A stretch of DNA of 64,000 nt from Bifidobacterium lemurum (GTDB taxonomy: Bacteria > Actinomycetota > Actinomycetes > Actinomycetales > Bifidobacteriaceae). Positions 34,479 to 43,157 of this stretch are shown here, piece by piece. The stretch is taken from contig NZ_CP062948.1 of NCBI RefSeq assembly GCF_014898175.1, positions 558,001-622,000 of the forward strand. The letters run 5' to 3'. Within the stretch, counting starts at the first letter, position 1; each line of letters begins with the position of its first letter. Position numbers and translations under genes: made by a program. The notes under the pieces were generated by a model, which was not told where the DNA came from, ran no database searches, and saw only the letters and a program-made list of their open reading frames with translations.

Positions 34479-36041
34479 TCAGCCGCGCCAGCATTCCTCA
34501 TACGGGATGCCGGTCAGCCGCTCGACCGTCTTGCGGGTCTCATCGTCGACCTGCGCCTTACTGCCGCCCGCACGCAAGCGGTCGATCTCACGCAACACCA
34601 GCAGATTCGTCTCACGGTCGATCGTCAGCTGCGACGAAATAACCCAGGCGAGCACCATGGCGATGGCGAACCATCCAAGCAGCACCGCGCCCAAACCATC
34701 GCGCGCCATTTCGGACTGCGTATCCAGCGTGGAGTCGAACCCCACCCAGCCGAGTATCGCGCCCACCGCAATCACCACGACACCGGAACCCAACTGGCGC
34801 AGGCAGGATTGGATGCCGGAGAAGGTGGCGGAACGGTAGCGCCCGGTGACCAGCTGGTCGATATCCGCGATGAACGGAAACACCGACCATGGCAGATATC
34901 CGCAGAGCGATTTGAACGCGAAGAACACCACCACGCCGGCCACCGCGAACACCGTCCACGCCGTGGAGGGCAGCACGTCCACCAACCGCCAGGCCGCGAA
35001 CATCCAGCCCACCCCCGCAAGACACCCGATGAAGTTCACCGCATACAGGCGACGGGGCCCGATGGCGGAAAGCAGCCAGCCGAACAGCGGCATCAGCGGC
35101 AGCGAGATCACGCCGCATCCCAGCAGCAGCGAGGCGAAGGCGGCGGTGCGGTTCCAATCGTAGATCACGAAGAACACGAAGGTCTGCCCGAACACATCCA
35201 TCGCCAGCTGCACCAGCAGGTAGATGGACAGATGCCGGCGGAATTCGGCGATGCGCAACGTCGAGGCATACTCCCCCAACACTTTGCCCAAGCGTCGCAG
35301 CCAGCCAAGCAACCCCACGCGACGGCGCGGGACCTCGCCGCGCGCCCACGCTCCGAAGCCCGCCTCCTCCGGCGTCATCTCCCAAGTGGCACGCCAGCAC
35401 AGAAACAGGGACAGCGAGAACCAGACGGTGAAGCCGATGGCGAAGATCATATAGCCGACCGGCCGCCATTCGCCGAATATCGCCAACGTCGCGCTGCCGG
35501 CCAATGGGATCAGCGTGCCGGTTCCGGTGGAGATGAACAGGCGCGTGGTCGACAGCTTCGTGCGTTCGTCGAAATCCTGCGCCATCTCGCCGGGAAGAGG
35601 GTTGTAGCAGGCCTGGAACGCCTGTGGCAGCATCGCCCACAGCACGTACACCACCGCATACACGCCGACCGGCAGTCCCGGAATCCACAGGAACACGCCG
35701 ATCAGCACCAATGGCGAAAGCAGGGCGAGCAGGAAGCGGCGGCGCCCGAAGCGCAGGCCGATCGGAAAACGGTAGAGATTGTCGTCGAGCACGCCGAACA
35801 CCAGCGCCGCGAACGCGCTGACGATGGCGCACGCGCCGATGATGCCTTGGGCCGTGGTGATCGACATGCCGCCGAATCGGTTCCAGAACAGCGCCAGATA
35901 GGTGGTGCCCAGCGCGAGCTGTCCGCCGCCGAAGCAGTCGCCGATGCCGAAACCGATGGCATCACGCAGGGTGATGCGCCGTTTGTCGGATGCGACGACC
36001 GCCTCGCGCAGGGCCGCGCTTTCGATTGTGCTTCCAGTCAT
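34479..36041 (-). CDS. GPH-family sugar:cation symporter
   Basis: Inner-membrane transporter of about 520 residues with 12 predicted helices, of the glycoside-pentoside-hexuronide:cation symporter type. Helix 1 region FGIGDCFGGGQLALGTTYLA, the LRFGRRRFLLALLSP loop and the polar PLPGEMAQDFDERTKL segment between helices 4 and 5 are characteristic. Start ATG at 36041 (MTGSTIESA). It follows the GH51 gene after 25 bp and probably shares a transcript with GH27 and GH51. Role inferred: uptake of arabinose-containing oligosaccharides. Confidence 0.83.
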   Translation of the reverse strand: MTGSTIESAALREAVVASDKRRITLRDAIGFGIGDCFGGGQLALGTTYLALFWNRFGGMSITTAQGIIGACAIVSAFAALVFGVLDDNLYRFPIGLRFGRRRFLLALLSPLVLIGVFLWIPGLPVGVYAVVYVLWAMLPQAFQACYNPLPGEMAQDFDERTKLSTTRLFISTGTGTLIPLAGSATLAIFGEWRPVGYMIFAIGFTVWFSLSLFLCWRATWEMTPEEAGFGAWARGEVPRRRVGLLGWLRRLGKVLGEYASTLRIAEFRRHLSIYLLVQLAMDVFGQTFVFFVIYDWNRTAAFASLLLGCGVISLPLMPLFGWLLSAIGPRRLYAVNFIGCLAGVGWMFAAWRLVDVLPSTAWTVFAVAGVVVFFAFKSLCGYLPWSVFPFIADIDQLVTGRYRSATFSGIQSCLRQLGSGVVVIAVGAILGWVGFDSTLDTQSEMARDGLGAVLLGWFAIAMVLAWVISSQLTIDRETNLLVLREIDRLRAGGSKAQVDDETRKTVERLTGIPYEECWRG

Positions 36042-36066
36042 ACTTCCGCCTGCATAAGTTCCGCGT

Positions 36067-38652
36067 TCACAGCGTAATAACCGTGAACGACCATGCGGGA
36101 GCCTCGTACACGCCGGCCGCCAGGTCGATCCGCACGGACTGCGGCGCGTACGGCGCCTCCTGCCCCACACGCCCGGCGTATTCGTCGTCGCCGGCGAGCA
36201 CGACGGCCTTCGCGTGCGCACGCCGTTCGGGCGCAAGTCCCAGCCCATCGCACACCTGCGTCAGGTCCACCTGAACCGACTCGGGCATCGCGTTGACCAC
36301 GCGCACATACGTCACGCCCGCGGCCGTATCCTGCGCGACGGTGACGGTGCGGCGCGGCTCGGCCGGATCCTCGCACCCGTCCGCGATCAGCTCGCCGTCG
36401 ATGAACAGACGCATGCTCGCGCCGCGGTCGGCGACTTCGACGCGCACGTCCCACGTGGTGCCGGGACGCACGGCGTCCATCGACACCTCCGTGCCGGCGA
36501 GCGCGTACCCGCTGCCGTCGCGCACCACCTGCACGCTGTGCCCGCGCCCGAGCGAGACGATGTTGTGGTTAGGGCCGTCCACGTCGCCCATCGCGAACTG
36601 CACGCCCCACATGCCCTCCCAGTAGGTGACCCGCGCGCGCAGCGTGTAGCTCTCGCCGCTCGTCGCCAGCGTGGTGTCGACGGGACCGTTGCCCAAGTAG
36701 TGGACGTCGGGCAGGGCGATGGTCTCGCCGTCCGCCGTTTCGATGCTGAGGTCGCGGATGTCTGCGTGCGCGCCGCCGAGGATGCGCAGGCCGATGTTCT
36801 CCGGCAGTTCGCGGGTCAGCGTGGCGGGCCCGTCGAGCGTCACCGGATAGGCGGCGTCGCAGGTGGTGGTGGCGAACATCCGCTGCACCCAGTAGCTGAT
36901 GGCGCGGTAGACGCGCTCGTTGTCGAAGTAGATGAGGTCGGGATTCCAGCTTTCGTGGCCGTTTTTGGCGAACAGCGGCGCGTAGGAGGCCATCGACACC
37001 ACGTCGCCGTTGAGCTCCATATGGCTCATGAACGCGGCTTCCGACAGGCCGTTGATGAGCTGGGTGCCCCATGAGCCGTATTCGCCGAGGTACACCTTCG
37101 GGCCGCCGCGGTCGGCGTCGTCGTAGTGGTGCAGGTTGTGGAACCACCAGCTCGGCGACTGGTAGGAGTGTTCGTCGACGACCGGGATGCCGGCTTCGCG
37201 CGCGTAGGCCCAGCCGAGTTCGTAATCCTGCCCTTCAGGTGCGGGCCCGACGGTACCGACCACGACGATTTCGGGGTAGGCGGCCTTCACCGCGTCGAAG
37301 ATGCGTTGGAAGCGGTCTTTGAACACGGGGTCGATGAGGTCCTCGTTGCCGATGCCCAGATATTCCAGCCCGAAGGGTTCGGGATGGCCGAGTTCGGCGC
37401 GGCGCGCGCCCCATGGGGTGTCGGCGTCTCCGTTGCAGAATTCGACCAGCGCGAGCACTTCGTCGATGTAGGCGGGCATGTCGCGTTCGGCGATGGGCAC
37501 GGGGCCTTGGCTGGTGTTCTGGCAGCTGACGGCCGCGGGCAGCACGGGCAGGGGTTTCGCGCCGATCGCCTCGCACAGGCACAGATATTCGTAGTAGCCG
37601 ACGCGGAAGCTCTGGTGGTAGCCCCACGTGTTGAAGTTGTGCGGGCGATGCTCAACGGCGCCGATGGTGCGGTCCCAGTGGTACATGTTCTCCATGCCCA
37701 GGCCGTGGGTGATGCAGCCGCCGGGGAAGCGCATGAACCGCGGCTTGAGTTCGGCGAGCGCCTGAACCAGGTCGGGGCGCATGTGGGCCGTCAGGCCTTG
37801 GGTTGTGGCGGCCGGTTCCAGCGAGATGAAGTCGAGGTCGAGTTCGCCCGGTTGGGTGAAGGTGAGGCGCAGCATGCCCTGGCGCGCGACGGCCGGCGGA
37901 TTGGCCGGGACGGTCGAGTTGGTCAGGTTGACCGGATTGGCCAGGGCGGTCGAGTTGGCCAGGACGGCTGGACTGGCCGGATTGACCGGGTCGTCCGGAG
38001 CGTTAGGCTCACCCGAAGGCGCGTCCTGCGCGGGATCGTCCGCGTCACCGGCGCAAGCGTATGATTCGCGGGCGATGCCGTCGGTTCCGCCGCGCGTTTC
38101 GCCGTCGTCGTCGGCCGCATCGTACGATGCGGTTCCGTCGGCCGCGACGGTGAGGTCGACGGCGAGCTGGCACCACTGCCGCGTTTCGGCCGTGACCCGC
38201 GCCCGGGCCAACGTTTCGCCCCGGTCGCCGATCAGGGCGATGTCGATGGGCATCGCGCCGGTTCCGCCGCGCTTGCGAGCCCACAGGGAGCATCGGTAGG
38301 TTTCGCCGGCGCGGAAGACCATGCCGTCGAAGCCGACGTTCTCCAACGAGGCCGGGGCGTCGCGCACCTCGACCACGGCGTAGTGCGGGTTCTCGTTTGC
38401 CACCGGATCGTCGACGCCGACGCCGAACGCGGCGAAGGATCCTTCCGGCACGATTTTGCGCCAGGCGGTGTAGCTGCTCCAGTCGCGGCTGTCGGCGCGG
38501 TTGTATTCGAAGGCGCCGTTCTGCACGAGTTCGCTGGCCAGGCCGCCGTCGGCGGAATGGCTGATGTCCTCGAAGAAGATGCCCCACAGGTCGGTGCTGA
38601 TTTTCCGCACGCCGGCCTTGTCGAGGGTGGCGGTGAGTCGTTCGTTTGTCAT
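36067..38652 (-). CDS. GH51 alpha-L-arabinofuranosidase
   Basis: Releases terminal alpha-L-arabinofuranose from arabinan, arabinoxylan or arabinogalactan fragments. 861 residues, no signal peptide, so cytoplasmic. An N-terminal CBM-like beta domain is followed by a (beta/alpha)8 barrel, with acid/base Glu437 in GIGNED and nucleophile Glu524 in YLGEYGS, and a C-terminal beta sandwich. Between residues about 175 and 258 there is an acidic then Asn/Pro/Ala-rich insertion with repeated LAN/LTN units, in the CBM-like domain. Start ATG at 38652 with AAAAAGGAAC. Middle gene of the GH27-GH51-GPH operon. Confidence 0.93.
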   Translation of the reverse strand: MTNERLTATLDKAGVRKISTDLWGIFFEDISHSADGGLASELVQNGAFEYNRADSRDWSSYTAWRKIVPEGSFAAFGVGVDDPVANENPHYAVVEVRDAPASLENVGFDGMVFRAGETYRCSLWARKRGGTGAMPIDIALIGDRGETLARARVTAETRQWCQLAVDLTVAADGTASYDAADDDGETRGGTDGIARESYACAGDADDPAQDAPSGEPNAPDDPVNPASPAVLANSTALANPVNLTNSTVPANPPAVARQGMLRLTFTQPGELDLDFISLEPAATTQGLTAHMRPDLVQALAELKPRFMRFPGGCITHGLGMENMYHWDRTIGAVEHRPHNFNTWGYHQSFRVGYYEYLCLCEAIGAKPLPVLPAAVSCQNTSQGPVPIAERDMPAYIDEVLALVEFCNGDADTPWGARRAELGHPEPFGLEYLGIGNEDLIDPVFKDRFQRIFDAVKAAYPEIVVVGTVGPAPEGQDYELGWAYAREAGIPVVDEHSYQSPSWWFHNLHHYDDADRGGPKVYLGEYGSWGTQLINGLSEAAFMSHMELNGDVVSMASYAPLFAKNGHESWNPDLIYFDNERVYRAISYWVQRMFATTTCDAAYPVTLDGPATLTRELPENIGLRILGGAHADIRDLSIETADGETIALPDVHYLGNGPVDTTLATSGESYTLRARVTYWEGMWGVQFAMGDVDGPNHNIVSLGRGHSVQVVRDGSGYALAGTEVSMDAVRPGTTWDVRVEVADRGASMRLFIDGELIADGCEDPAEPRRTVTVAQDTAAGVTYVRVVNAMPESVQVDLTQVCDGLGLAPERRAHAKAVVLAGDDEYAGRVGQEAPYAPQSVRIDLAAGVYEAPAWSFTVITL

Positions 38653-38673
38653 GATGTTCCTTTTTGGGTTGTG

Positions 38674-38710
38674 GGATTCCTTGACTCCGCTGCGCTGCGC
38701 TCGGAATGAC
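38674..38710. repeat. REP-like sequence upstream of GH51
   Basis: GGATTCCTTGACTCCGC...GCTCGGAATGAC, a diverged member of the family at 6125, 8134, 27320 and 52030. A second fragment (GTCATGCTGAGCG) lies near 38757. It occupies most of the 178-bp gap between GH27 and GH51. Confidence 0.6.
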
Positions 38711-38830
38711 GGAAGCGAAGAGCCGTCACGCCGAATGACACGGCACCTGTCCGCGTCATGCTGAGCGAAACGACGCACGCCCACGCTGTACCGAGCGCCG
38801 GCGCAGGCGTCTCCTGATTCCGCTGGATGC

Positions 38831-40234
38831 TCAGCGACGGTCGAGCGCGATCCACAGCACGCCGTGGGAGGGGATCGTGCCGGCGATCACCCGGTCTGCC
38901 CCTTCGCCTTCGATGCGCACGTCGGCCGGAGCCGCGCCGTCGGCCACGCCGGCGAACAGATCGGTGAGGGTCCACGGATCGTCGCGTCCGTCGATGCCGA
39001 CGATGGATTGCAGTTCGATGTTGCCGCCGAGCTCGTAGTCGTCGTCGCCGGTCCAGAACAGGGCCGCGTACCGGCCGTTCGGATGGGCAGATGGCGTGCC
39101 GTCGGCCCAGTCGGCGGCGTCGGCGGCCCAGACGATGAGTTCGCCGCGATAGCTGTTCTCGTCGTCCCAGCGGGCGAAGATGCGTTCGCGCACGGTTTCG
39201 TGGTTGTCGGCCGAGCCCGCGGTCACCTCGCGTAGGGCCGGGTTGGCGAGCAGGGCGATGGTTTCGGGCGTGCTGGTGGGCAGGTCGCCGCCCACCATCA
39301 GCGGCGAGCGTCCCATGCACCATAGGGCGAGCAGGGTGCGGCGCTCGTCCGGGGTCAGACGGCAGTCGCGGTCGTCCCCGCGTTCGGCGCGCAGGCCGAT
39401 ATGCCCCAGCGGCAGCATGTCGGCGTCGGCCCAGTGGCCGGCGGTCTGGAACGGGGCCCAACGGGCGAGGCGAGCGAACTGTTGGAGGATGTCCTCCCAA
39501 CGGTCCCACAGGTCGTCGGAGATGCGCCACATCTGGGCGTTCTCGCGCAGGAAGTCGACGTAGCCGGTGCTCACCCAGCCGCCGGGCGAGAGCGAAAGGC
39601 TGATGGCGCGGCCGTGCGCGGCCTCGGCTTTGGCGATGGCGCGCCGGTAGGCGGCGATCTCCTCGGAATGGAACGGGGTCTGCATGTCGTCGACTTTGAG
39701 GAAGTCGAGCCCCCATTCGGCGAATTGGTCGAGTTGCGCGTCGTACCAGGCCTGCGCGCCGGGATGGGATTGGTTGAGCCCGTAGTTGTCGGGGTTCCAC
39801 TTGCACACATGGTCGAGGTCGGCCACGTCGCGCGCGGTGTATGCGGTGCCTTTGACGGGCAGGTCGCGTTCGACGGCGAGGCGGGGGATGCCGCGCATCA
39901 TATGCGCGCCGAATTTCAGTCCCAGCGCGTGCACGGCGTCGGCGATCGGCTTGAAGCCCGCGCCGTTCGCCGCGCTCGGGAAGCGCTCCGGGTCGGGCAG
40001 CTGACGGCCGTATTCGTCGAGCACCAGTGGCGCGTTCTCATTGTAGCCGTGCGCGCGGGCGGTCGGATCGTACCAGTCGATGTCCACGACCAACGTGTCC
40101 CATCCGGCGGCGAGCAGATGCTCGGCCATGAAACGCGCGTTGGCGAGCAGCTCCTGCTCATTGAGTGTGGTGCCGTATGAATCCCAGCTGTTCCAGCCCA
40201 TCGGTGGGCGGTTCGCTTTGAGATGCCCGCTCAT
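38831..40234 (-). CDS. GH27 enzyme, probably beta-L-arabinopyranosidase
   Basis: 467-residue retaining glycosidase, no signal peptide. PMGWNSWDSYG opens the barrel; the nucleophile is Asp182 in DFLKVDD and the acid/base Asp241 in RISDD. The usual alpha-galactosidase motif IDDCW reads VDIDW here (residues 50-54): the second Asp, which contacts O6 of galactose, is Ile52. The characterised GH27 beta-L-arabinopyranosidase of Streptomyces has Ile at this site. The GH51 partner and GPH transporter agree with an arabinose substrate. Start ATG at 40234 with AAAGGA. alpha-galactosidase activity remains possible. Confidence 0.85.
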   Translation of the reverse strand: MSGHLKANRPPMGWNSWDSYGTTLNEQELLANARFMAEHLLAAGWDTLVVDIDWYDPTARAHGYNENAPLVLDEYGRQLPDPERFPSAANGAGFKPIADAVHALGLKFGAHMMRGIPRLAVERDLPVKGTAYTARDVADLDHVCKWNPDNYGLNQSHPGAQAWYDAQLDQFAEWGLDFLKVDDMQTPFHSEEIAAYRRAIAKAEAAHGRAISLSLSPGGWVSTGYVDFLRENAQMWRISDDLWDRWEDILQQFARLARWAPFQTAGHWADADMLPLGHIGLRAERGDDRDCRLTPDERRTLLALWCMGRSPLMVGGDLPTSTPETIALLANPALREVTAGSADNHETVRERIFARWDDENSYRGELIVWAADAADWADGTPSAHPNGRYAALFWTGDDDYELGGNIELQSIVGIDGRDDPWTLTDLFAGVADGAAPADVRIEGEGADRVIAGTIPSHGVLWIALDRR

Positions 40235-40341
40235 GTCGTTTCCTTTCCGTCCTTCGTCGCATGCCGGCCGCGTCGCGAGGCCGCCGATGTCGGGCGGCGG
40301 CCGTCCGGCCCGTTCCGATCCGTGTGGAATGGCCCCACACA

Positions 40342-40361
40342 AATATGTACCGTTACATATT
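40342..40361. promoter_or_regulatory. LacI-type operator before the GH27 operon
   Basis: AATATGTACCGTTACATATT equals its reverse complement at 18 of 20 positions, centred on CG. It lies 108 bp upstream of GH27, overlapping a plausible minus-strand promoter (TTGCTT and an AT-rich -10). The divergent LacI gene at 40623 is the likely binder. The rest of the 40235-40622 gap is AT-rich promoter DNA without a gene. Confidence 0.75.
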
Positions 40362-40622
40362 CTAAAGCAACATCATCACTTCGCAAACAGCATCCGCCTA
40401 TCGGAGAGTTGCCTGTTATTTCACTTAATTACAATGATTTTCACCTCGGTTTGCATTTTGTCCTGCAAGACAATATCGTTAAATAAACCCACCCATATCA
40501 TGCGGACATATCGCGGTCCGGAGCCGGCAGTCAGGCGCACCCGACAAGAAGACGCACAGCTGAAGGTCGTGATATGCGTACGATATGCGGTATCGGCCGT
40601 CAGACGCACCCAAGGAGGAGTC

Positions 40623-42002
40623 ATGGGCACAGGCAGCACCCCGACATTACGCGATGTGGCGCGAGCGGCGGGAGTGTCCCCCATGACCGCGTCGAACGCG
40701 CTGCACGGCAAGCCCGGCGTCAAGGAGTCCACGCGGCTCAAGGTGGTCGCGGCCGCGAAAAAACTCGACTACCGCATCAATCTCACCGCAAGCATGCTCA
40801 AATCCGGCCGCAGCAACATCATCCACATCGTCGTGAACGAATACGACTCACCTTTCTATTCCAAACTCGTGCAGTCGCTCAGCGCGCACACCACCGCGCG
40901 CGGACTCACCCCATTCCTCGAACAGACGCGATATTCGCCGGACGCGGCCAAACAGGCGCTGCAATCCTCCCCCTTCTCCGACCAGCTCTTCGACGGGGAG
41001 ATCCTGCACGCCTCCGGACTGAACCCGGACGCCCCAATCGACAGCATGACCCACGGCCGCCCCTTCGTGCTGATCGACTCATGCGAAATCCAGCCCACCA
41101 CCGACCAGGTGAACTTCCCCAACGAGGAGGGGGCGCGCGCCGCCGTGCGCCATCTGATCGACCGCGGATGCCAACGCGTCGCGCTCGTCGGCGAAACCTA
41201 CATGGAACGCGGCGAACTCGCGCAGGCGCAAAGTTCCGGAGCCCTGCGTCTGCGCGGCGCCAGCGGCGCGCTGCTCGACGCCGGACTGCCCTACGACGAG
41301 CCCACGGTCTTCCACGCCTACGGCATCGACGACGGCATCGCCGCCGGAGAGCGCATCGCACGTCATATTCTGGCGGCCCGCGGCACGACATCGGAGACCG
41401 CGAACCAAGACCCCCGCCCCGCGCTGATCGACAACCAGACAGCCACCGGAACGCATGTGTACGACCGCGGGGGGCACCCACAATCCGTGCAGATCGGCAA
41501 CCAGACAGCGGCGGATGCCGGTCAGTCCGCCGCTGCGCGGACCGACCGACGCACCACGGCGAACGCGAGGCAAACCACCACCGCACAGAATGACCCGCAC
41601 ACCGCGGAACGGACGAACGTTGCCGAGGAGACCGCGCCGATTCCGTTCGATGGGGTGTTCTGCGCGAACGACTGCGTCGCCTTCGCGGTGATCCGCGGCC
41701 TGAACGATCTCGGACTCGACGTGCCGCGCGATGTGAAGGTGATCGGCTTCGACGGGGCCAGCGCCGGCGCGTACGCGACCCCCAGCCTGAGCACCATCCA
41801 AGTCGACCTCGACCAACTCTCCCGCTTCGCGCTCGACCTGCTCGTCCGACGCATCGAACGCCGGGCGAACGGCGAGACGGACGAACCGCCCGCGCAACTC
41901 ACCATCGGATATCGGCTTGTCGAGCGCGAGTCCACAAGCCTGTTATCGCACGACGGAGGCCGGCGCTCCCACGCGTGCGACCCATCCATCAACCTCAAAT
42001 GA
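40623..42002 (+). CDS. LacI-family regulator with a long internal insertion
   Basis: 459 residues, against about 340 for the family. Helix-turn-helix PTLRDVARAAGVSPMTASNA, hinge LTASMLKSGRSNIIHIV, then the effector domain. Residues about 254-339 are a Thr/Gln/Asn/Arg-rich, low-complexity insertion placed before the conserved FDGVFCANDCVAFAVIRGL. A 14-residue-scale motif (ALIDNQTATG / VQIGNQTAAD) is repeated inside. The C-terminus is normal (VIGFDGASAGAYATPSLSTI). Start ATG at 40623 with AAGGAGGAG. Divergent from the GH27-GH51-GPH operon and probably its repressor. Confidence 0.87.
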   Translation: MGTGSTPTLRDVARAAGVSPMTASNALHGKPGVKESTRLKVVAAAKKLDYRINLTASMLKSGRSNIIHIVVNEYDSPFYSKLVQSLSAHTTARGLTPFLEQTRYSPDAAKQALQSSPFSDQLFDGEILHASGLNPDAPIDSMTHGRPFVLIDSCEIQPTTDQVNFPNEEGARAAVRHLIDRGCQRVALVGETYMERGELAQAQSSGALRLRGASGALLDAGLPYDEPTVFHAYGIDDGIAAGERIARHILAARGTTSETANQDPRPALIDNQTATGTHVYDRGGHPQSVQIGNQTAADAGQSAAARTDRRTTANARQTTTAQNDPHTAERTNVAEETAPIPFDGVFCANDCVAFAVIRGLNDLGLDVPRDVKVIGFDGASAGAYATPSLSTIQVDLDQLSRFALDLLVRRIERRANGETDEPPAQLTIGYRLVERESTSLLSHDGGRRSHACDPSINLK

Positions 42003-42009
42003 ACATACG

Positions 42010-42095
42010 AATGGCGGACTTCCTTGGAAATCCGCCATTATGTCATCCACGCAACGCACACGGGCTGTGCGATTCATGTAAGGAAAAGTCGCACG
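42010..42095 (+). repeat. GGAAATCCGCC hairpin element, copy A
   Basis: Hairpin AATGGCGGA...TCCGCCATT (42010-42039), then CGCACACGGGCTGTGCG and GATTCATGTAAGGAAAAGTC, ending GTCGCACG. Between convergent genes. Related copies at 43003-43091 and 45646-45732. Confidence 0.85.
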
Positions 42096-42125
42096 AGCGA
42101 TACCGCGCAACCGCTCCGTGCGACC

Positions 42126-42875
42126 TCACTCAAACAGATAATCAACCAACTCGCGCATGCGGGTCAGATGCGTCTCATCCTCCACGTTGGAGATCACCAG
42201 ATACGCGTCGTCGGGCGCGCCGTCCAGCGACGTCCACGTGGACGACTTGCTCAGGTCGAGCGCGAACGCCTGCGACGCGTCGGTCACCGGCTCGCCGTCG
42301 ACATCGACCAAGGCGTCGGCCACCGCCTCCAGCTGCGAGGACTCGAGCTTCTCCGACAGAGACGAGGCGTATCCACGCGTCTCCACCAATGCCAACGTCT
42401 CTTCGGTGGTGATCAGCACATTGATGCCCCCCGCGCTGATACGGGTGAGCAGACCGGCGGAATCGTCGGTGTAGATGTTTCCGTCCTCGGTGATGTCGTA
42501 GGAACCGTCGAACTGCGCGATCCGCTCGTCCTCGATGCCCGCGCGCTCGATGAAGCCGGTTTTCAGATCCGACATCGGCTGCGCGTAGGACTCACCGGCG
42601 TTGAGCCGCACGACCGTGAGCTCCGCATCGGGCCCACGCGTCACCATGGTGACGACAAGCGCCACGACAAACACCACGACCACCAACACCAGCCCCGTCT
42701 CCACCAGGAAATTCTGGCGGAAGAAGGGCCAACGGTCCTTAGGTGGAAGCTCACGCAGCGTTTTCCATTTCGACTGCTTCGCATATTTGTTCTCCGAGGC
42801 GAGAGCGGCGATGGCGTCCTGCTGCTCTTGCGTGAACACCACCCCACCTTTATGGTTGCTGTCGTCTGCCGTCAC
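42126..42875 (-). CDS. Single-pass membrane protein of unknown function
   Basis: 249 residues. A cytoplasmic N-terminus (about 55 residues, ending PPKDRWPFFRQNF) leads to one strong membrane helix (LVLVVVVFVVALVVTMV), then an extracytoplasmic alpha/beta domain of about 170 residues with GGINVLITTEETLALVETRG near its centre. I place the start at GTG 42875, preceded by AAGGAGG at five bases; a longer frame to 43073 has no ribosome site and overlaps a repeat. No family is recognised. It shares a strand with GH43, which lies upstream on that strand 282 bp away. Confidence 0.72.
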   Translation of the reverse strand: MTADDSNHKGGVVFTQEQQDAIAALASENKYAKQSKWKTLRELPPKDRWPFFRQNFLVETGLVLVVVVFVVALVVTMVTRGPDAELTVVRLNAGESYAQPMSDLKTGFIERAGIEDERIAQFDGSYDITEDGNIYTDDSAGLLTRISAGGINVLITTEETLALVETRGYASSLSEKLESSQLEAVADALVDVDGEPVTDASQAFALDLSKSSTWTSLDGAPDDAYLVISNVEDETHLTRMRELVDYLFE

Positions 42876-43002
42876 ACGGACCTCCTTATATGCTCGCGCT
42901 GACAGTGTACATCGTCCGCACCATCGCTGGCTGGGAGCGGGTCGCACGAATACCTTGGTCTCGTGCGTTCGTGCGCCCCTCCCGTCGGCCCCAAACGCAC
43001 AC

Positions 43003-43091
43003 AAAAAAGGCGAATTTCCTTGGAAATCCGCCCTTTTGCTTCTTACGGAACGCACACGGTCTGTGCGATTCATGTAAGGAAAAGTCGCACG
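43003..43091 (+). repeat. GGAAATCCGCC hairpin element, copy B
   Basis: AAAAAAGGCGAATTTCC pairs with GGAAATCCGCCCTTTT, giving a hairpin with an A tract before and a T tract after, as in a bidirectional terminator. CGCACACGGTCTGTGCG, GATTCATGTAAGGAAAAGTC and GTCGCACG follow. Similarity to copy C extends beyond both ends. It lies between GH43 and the membrane-protein gene. Confidence 0.87.
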
Positions 43092-43157
43092 GGACCGGGT
43101 TGGGGCGGGGTCCGTGCGAAGTCCGTGCGCTTCTCTCGCCCGACGGCCGCGCCGGAC

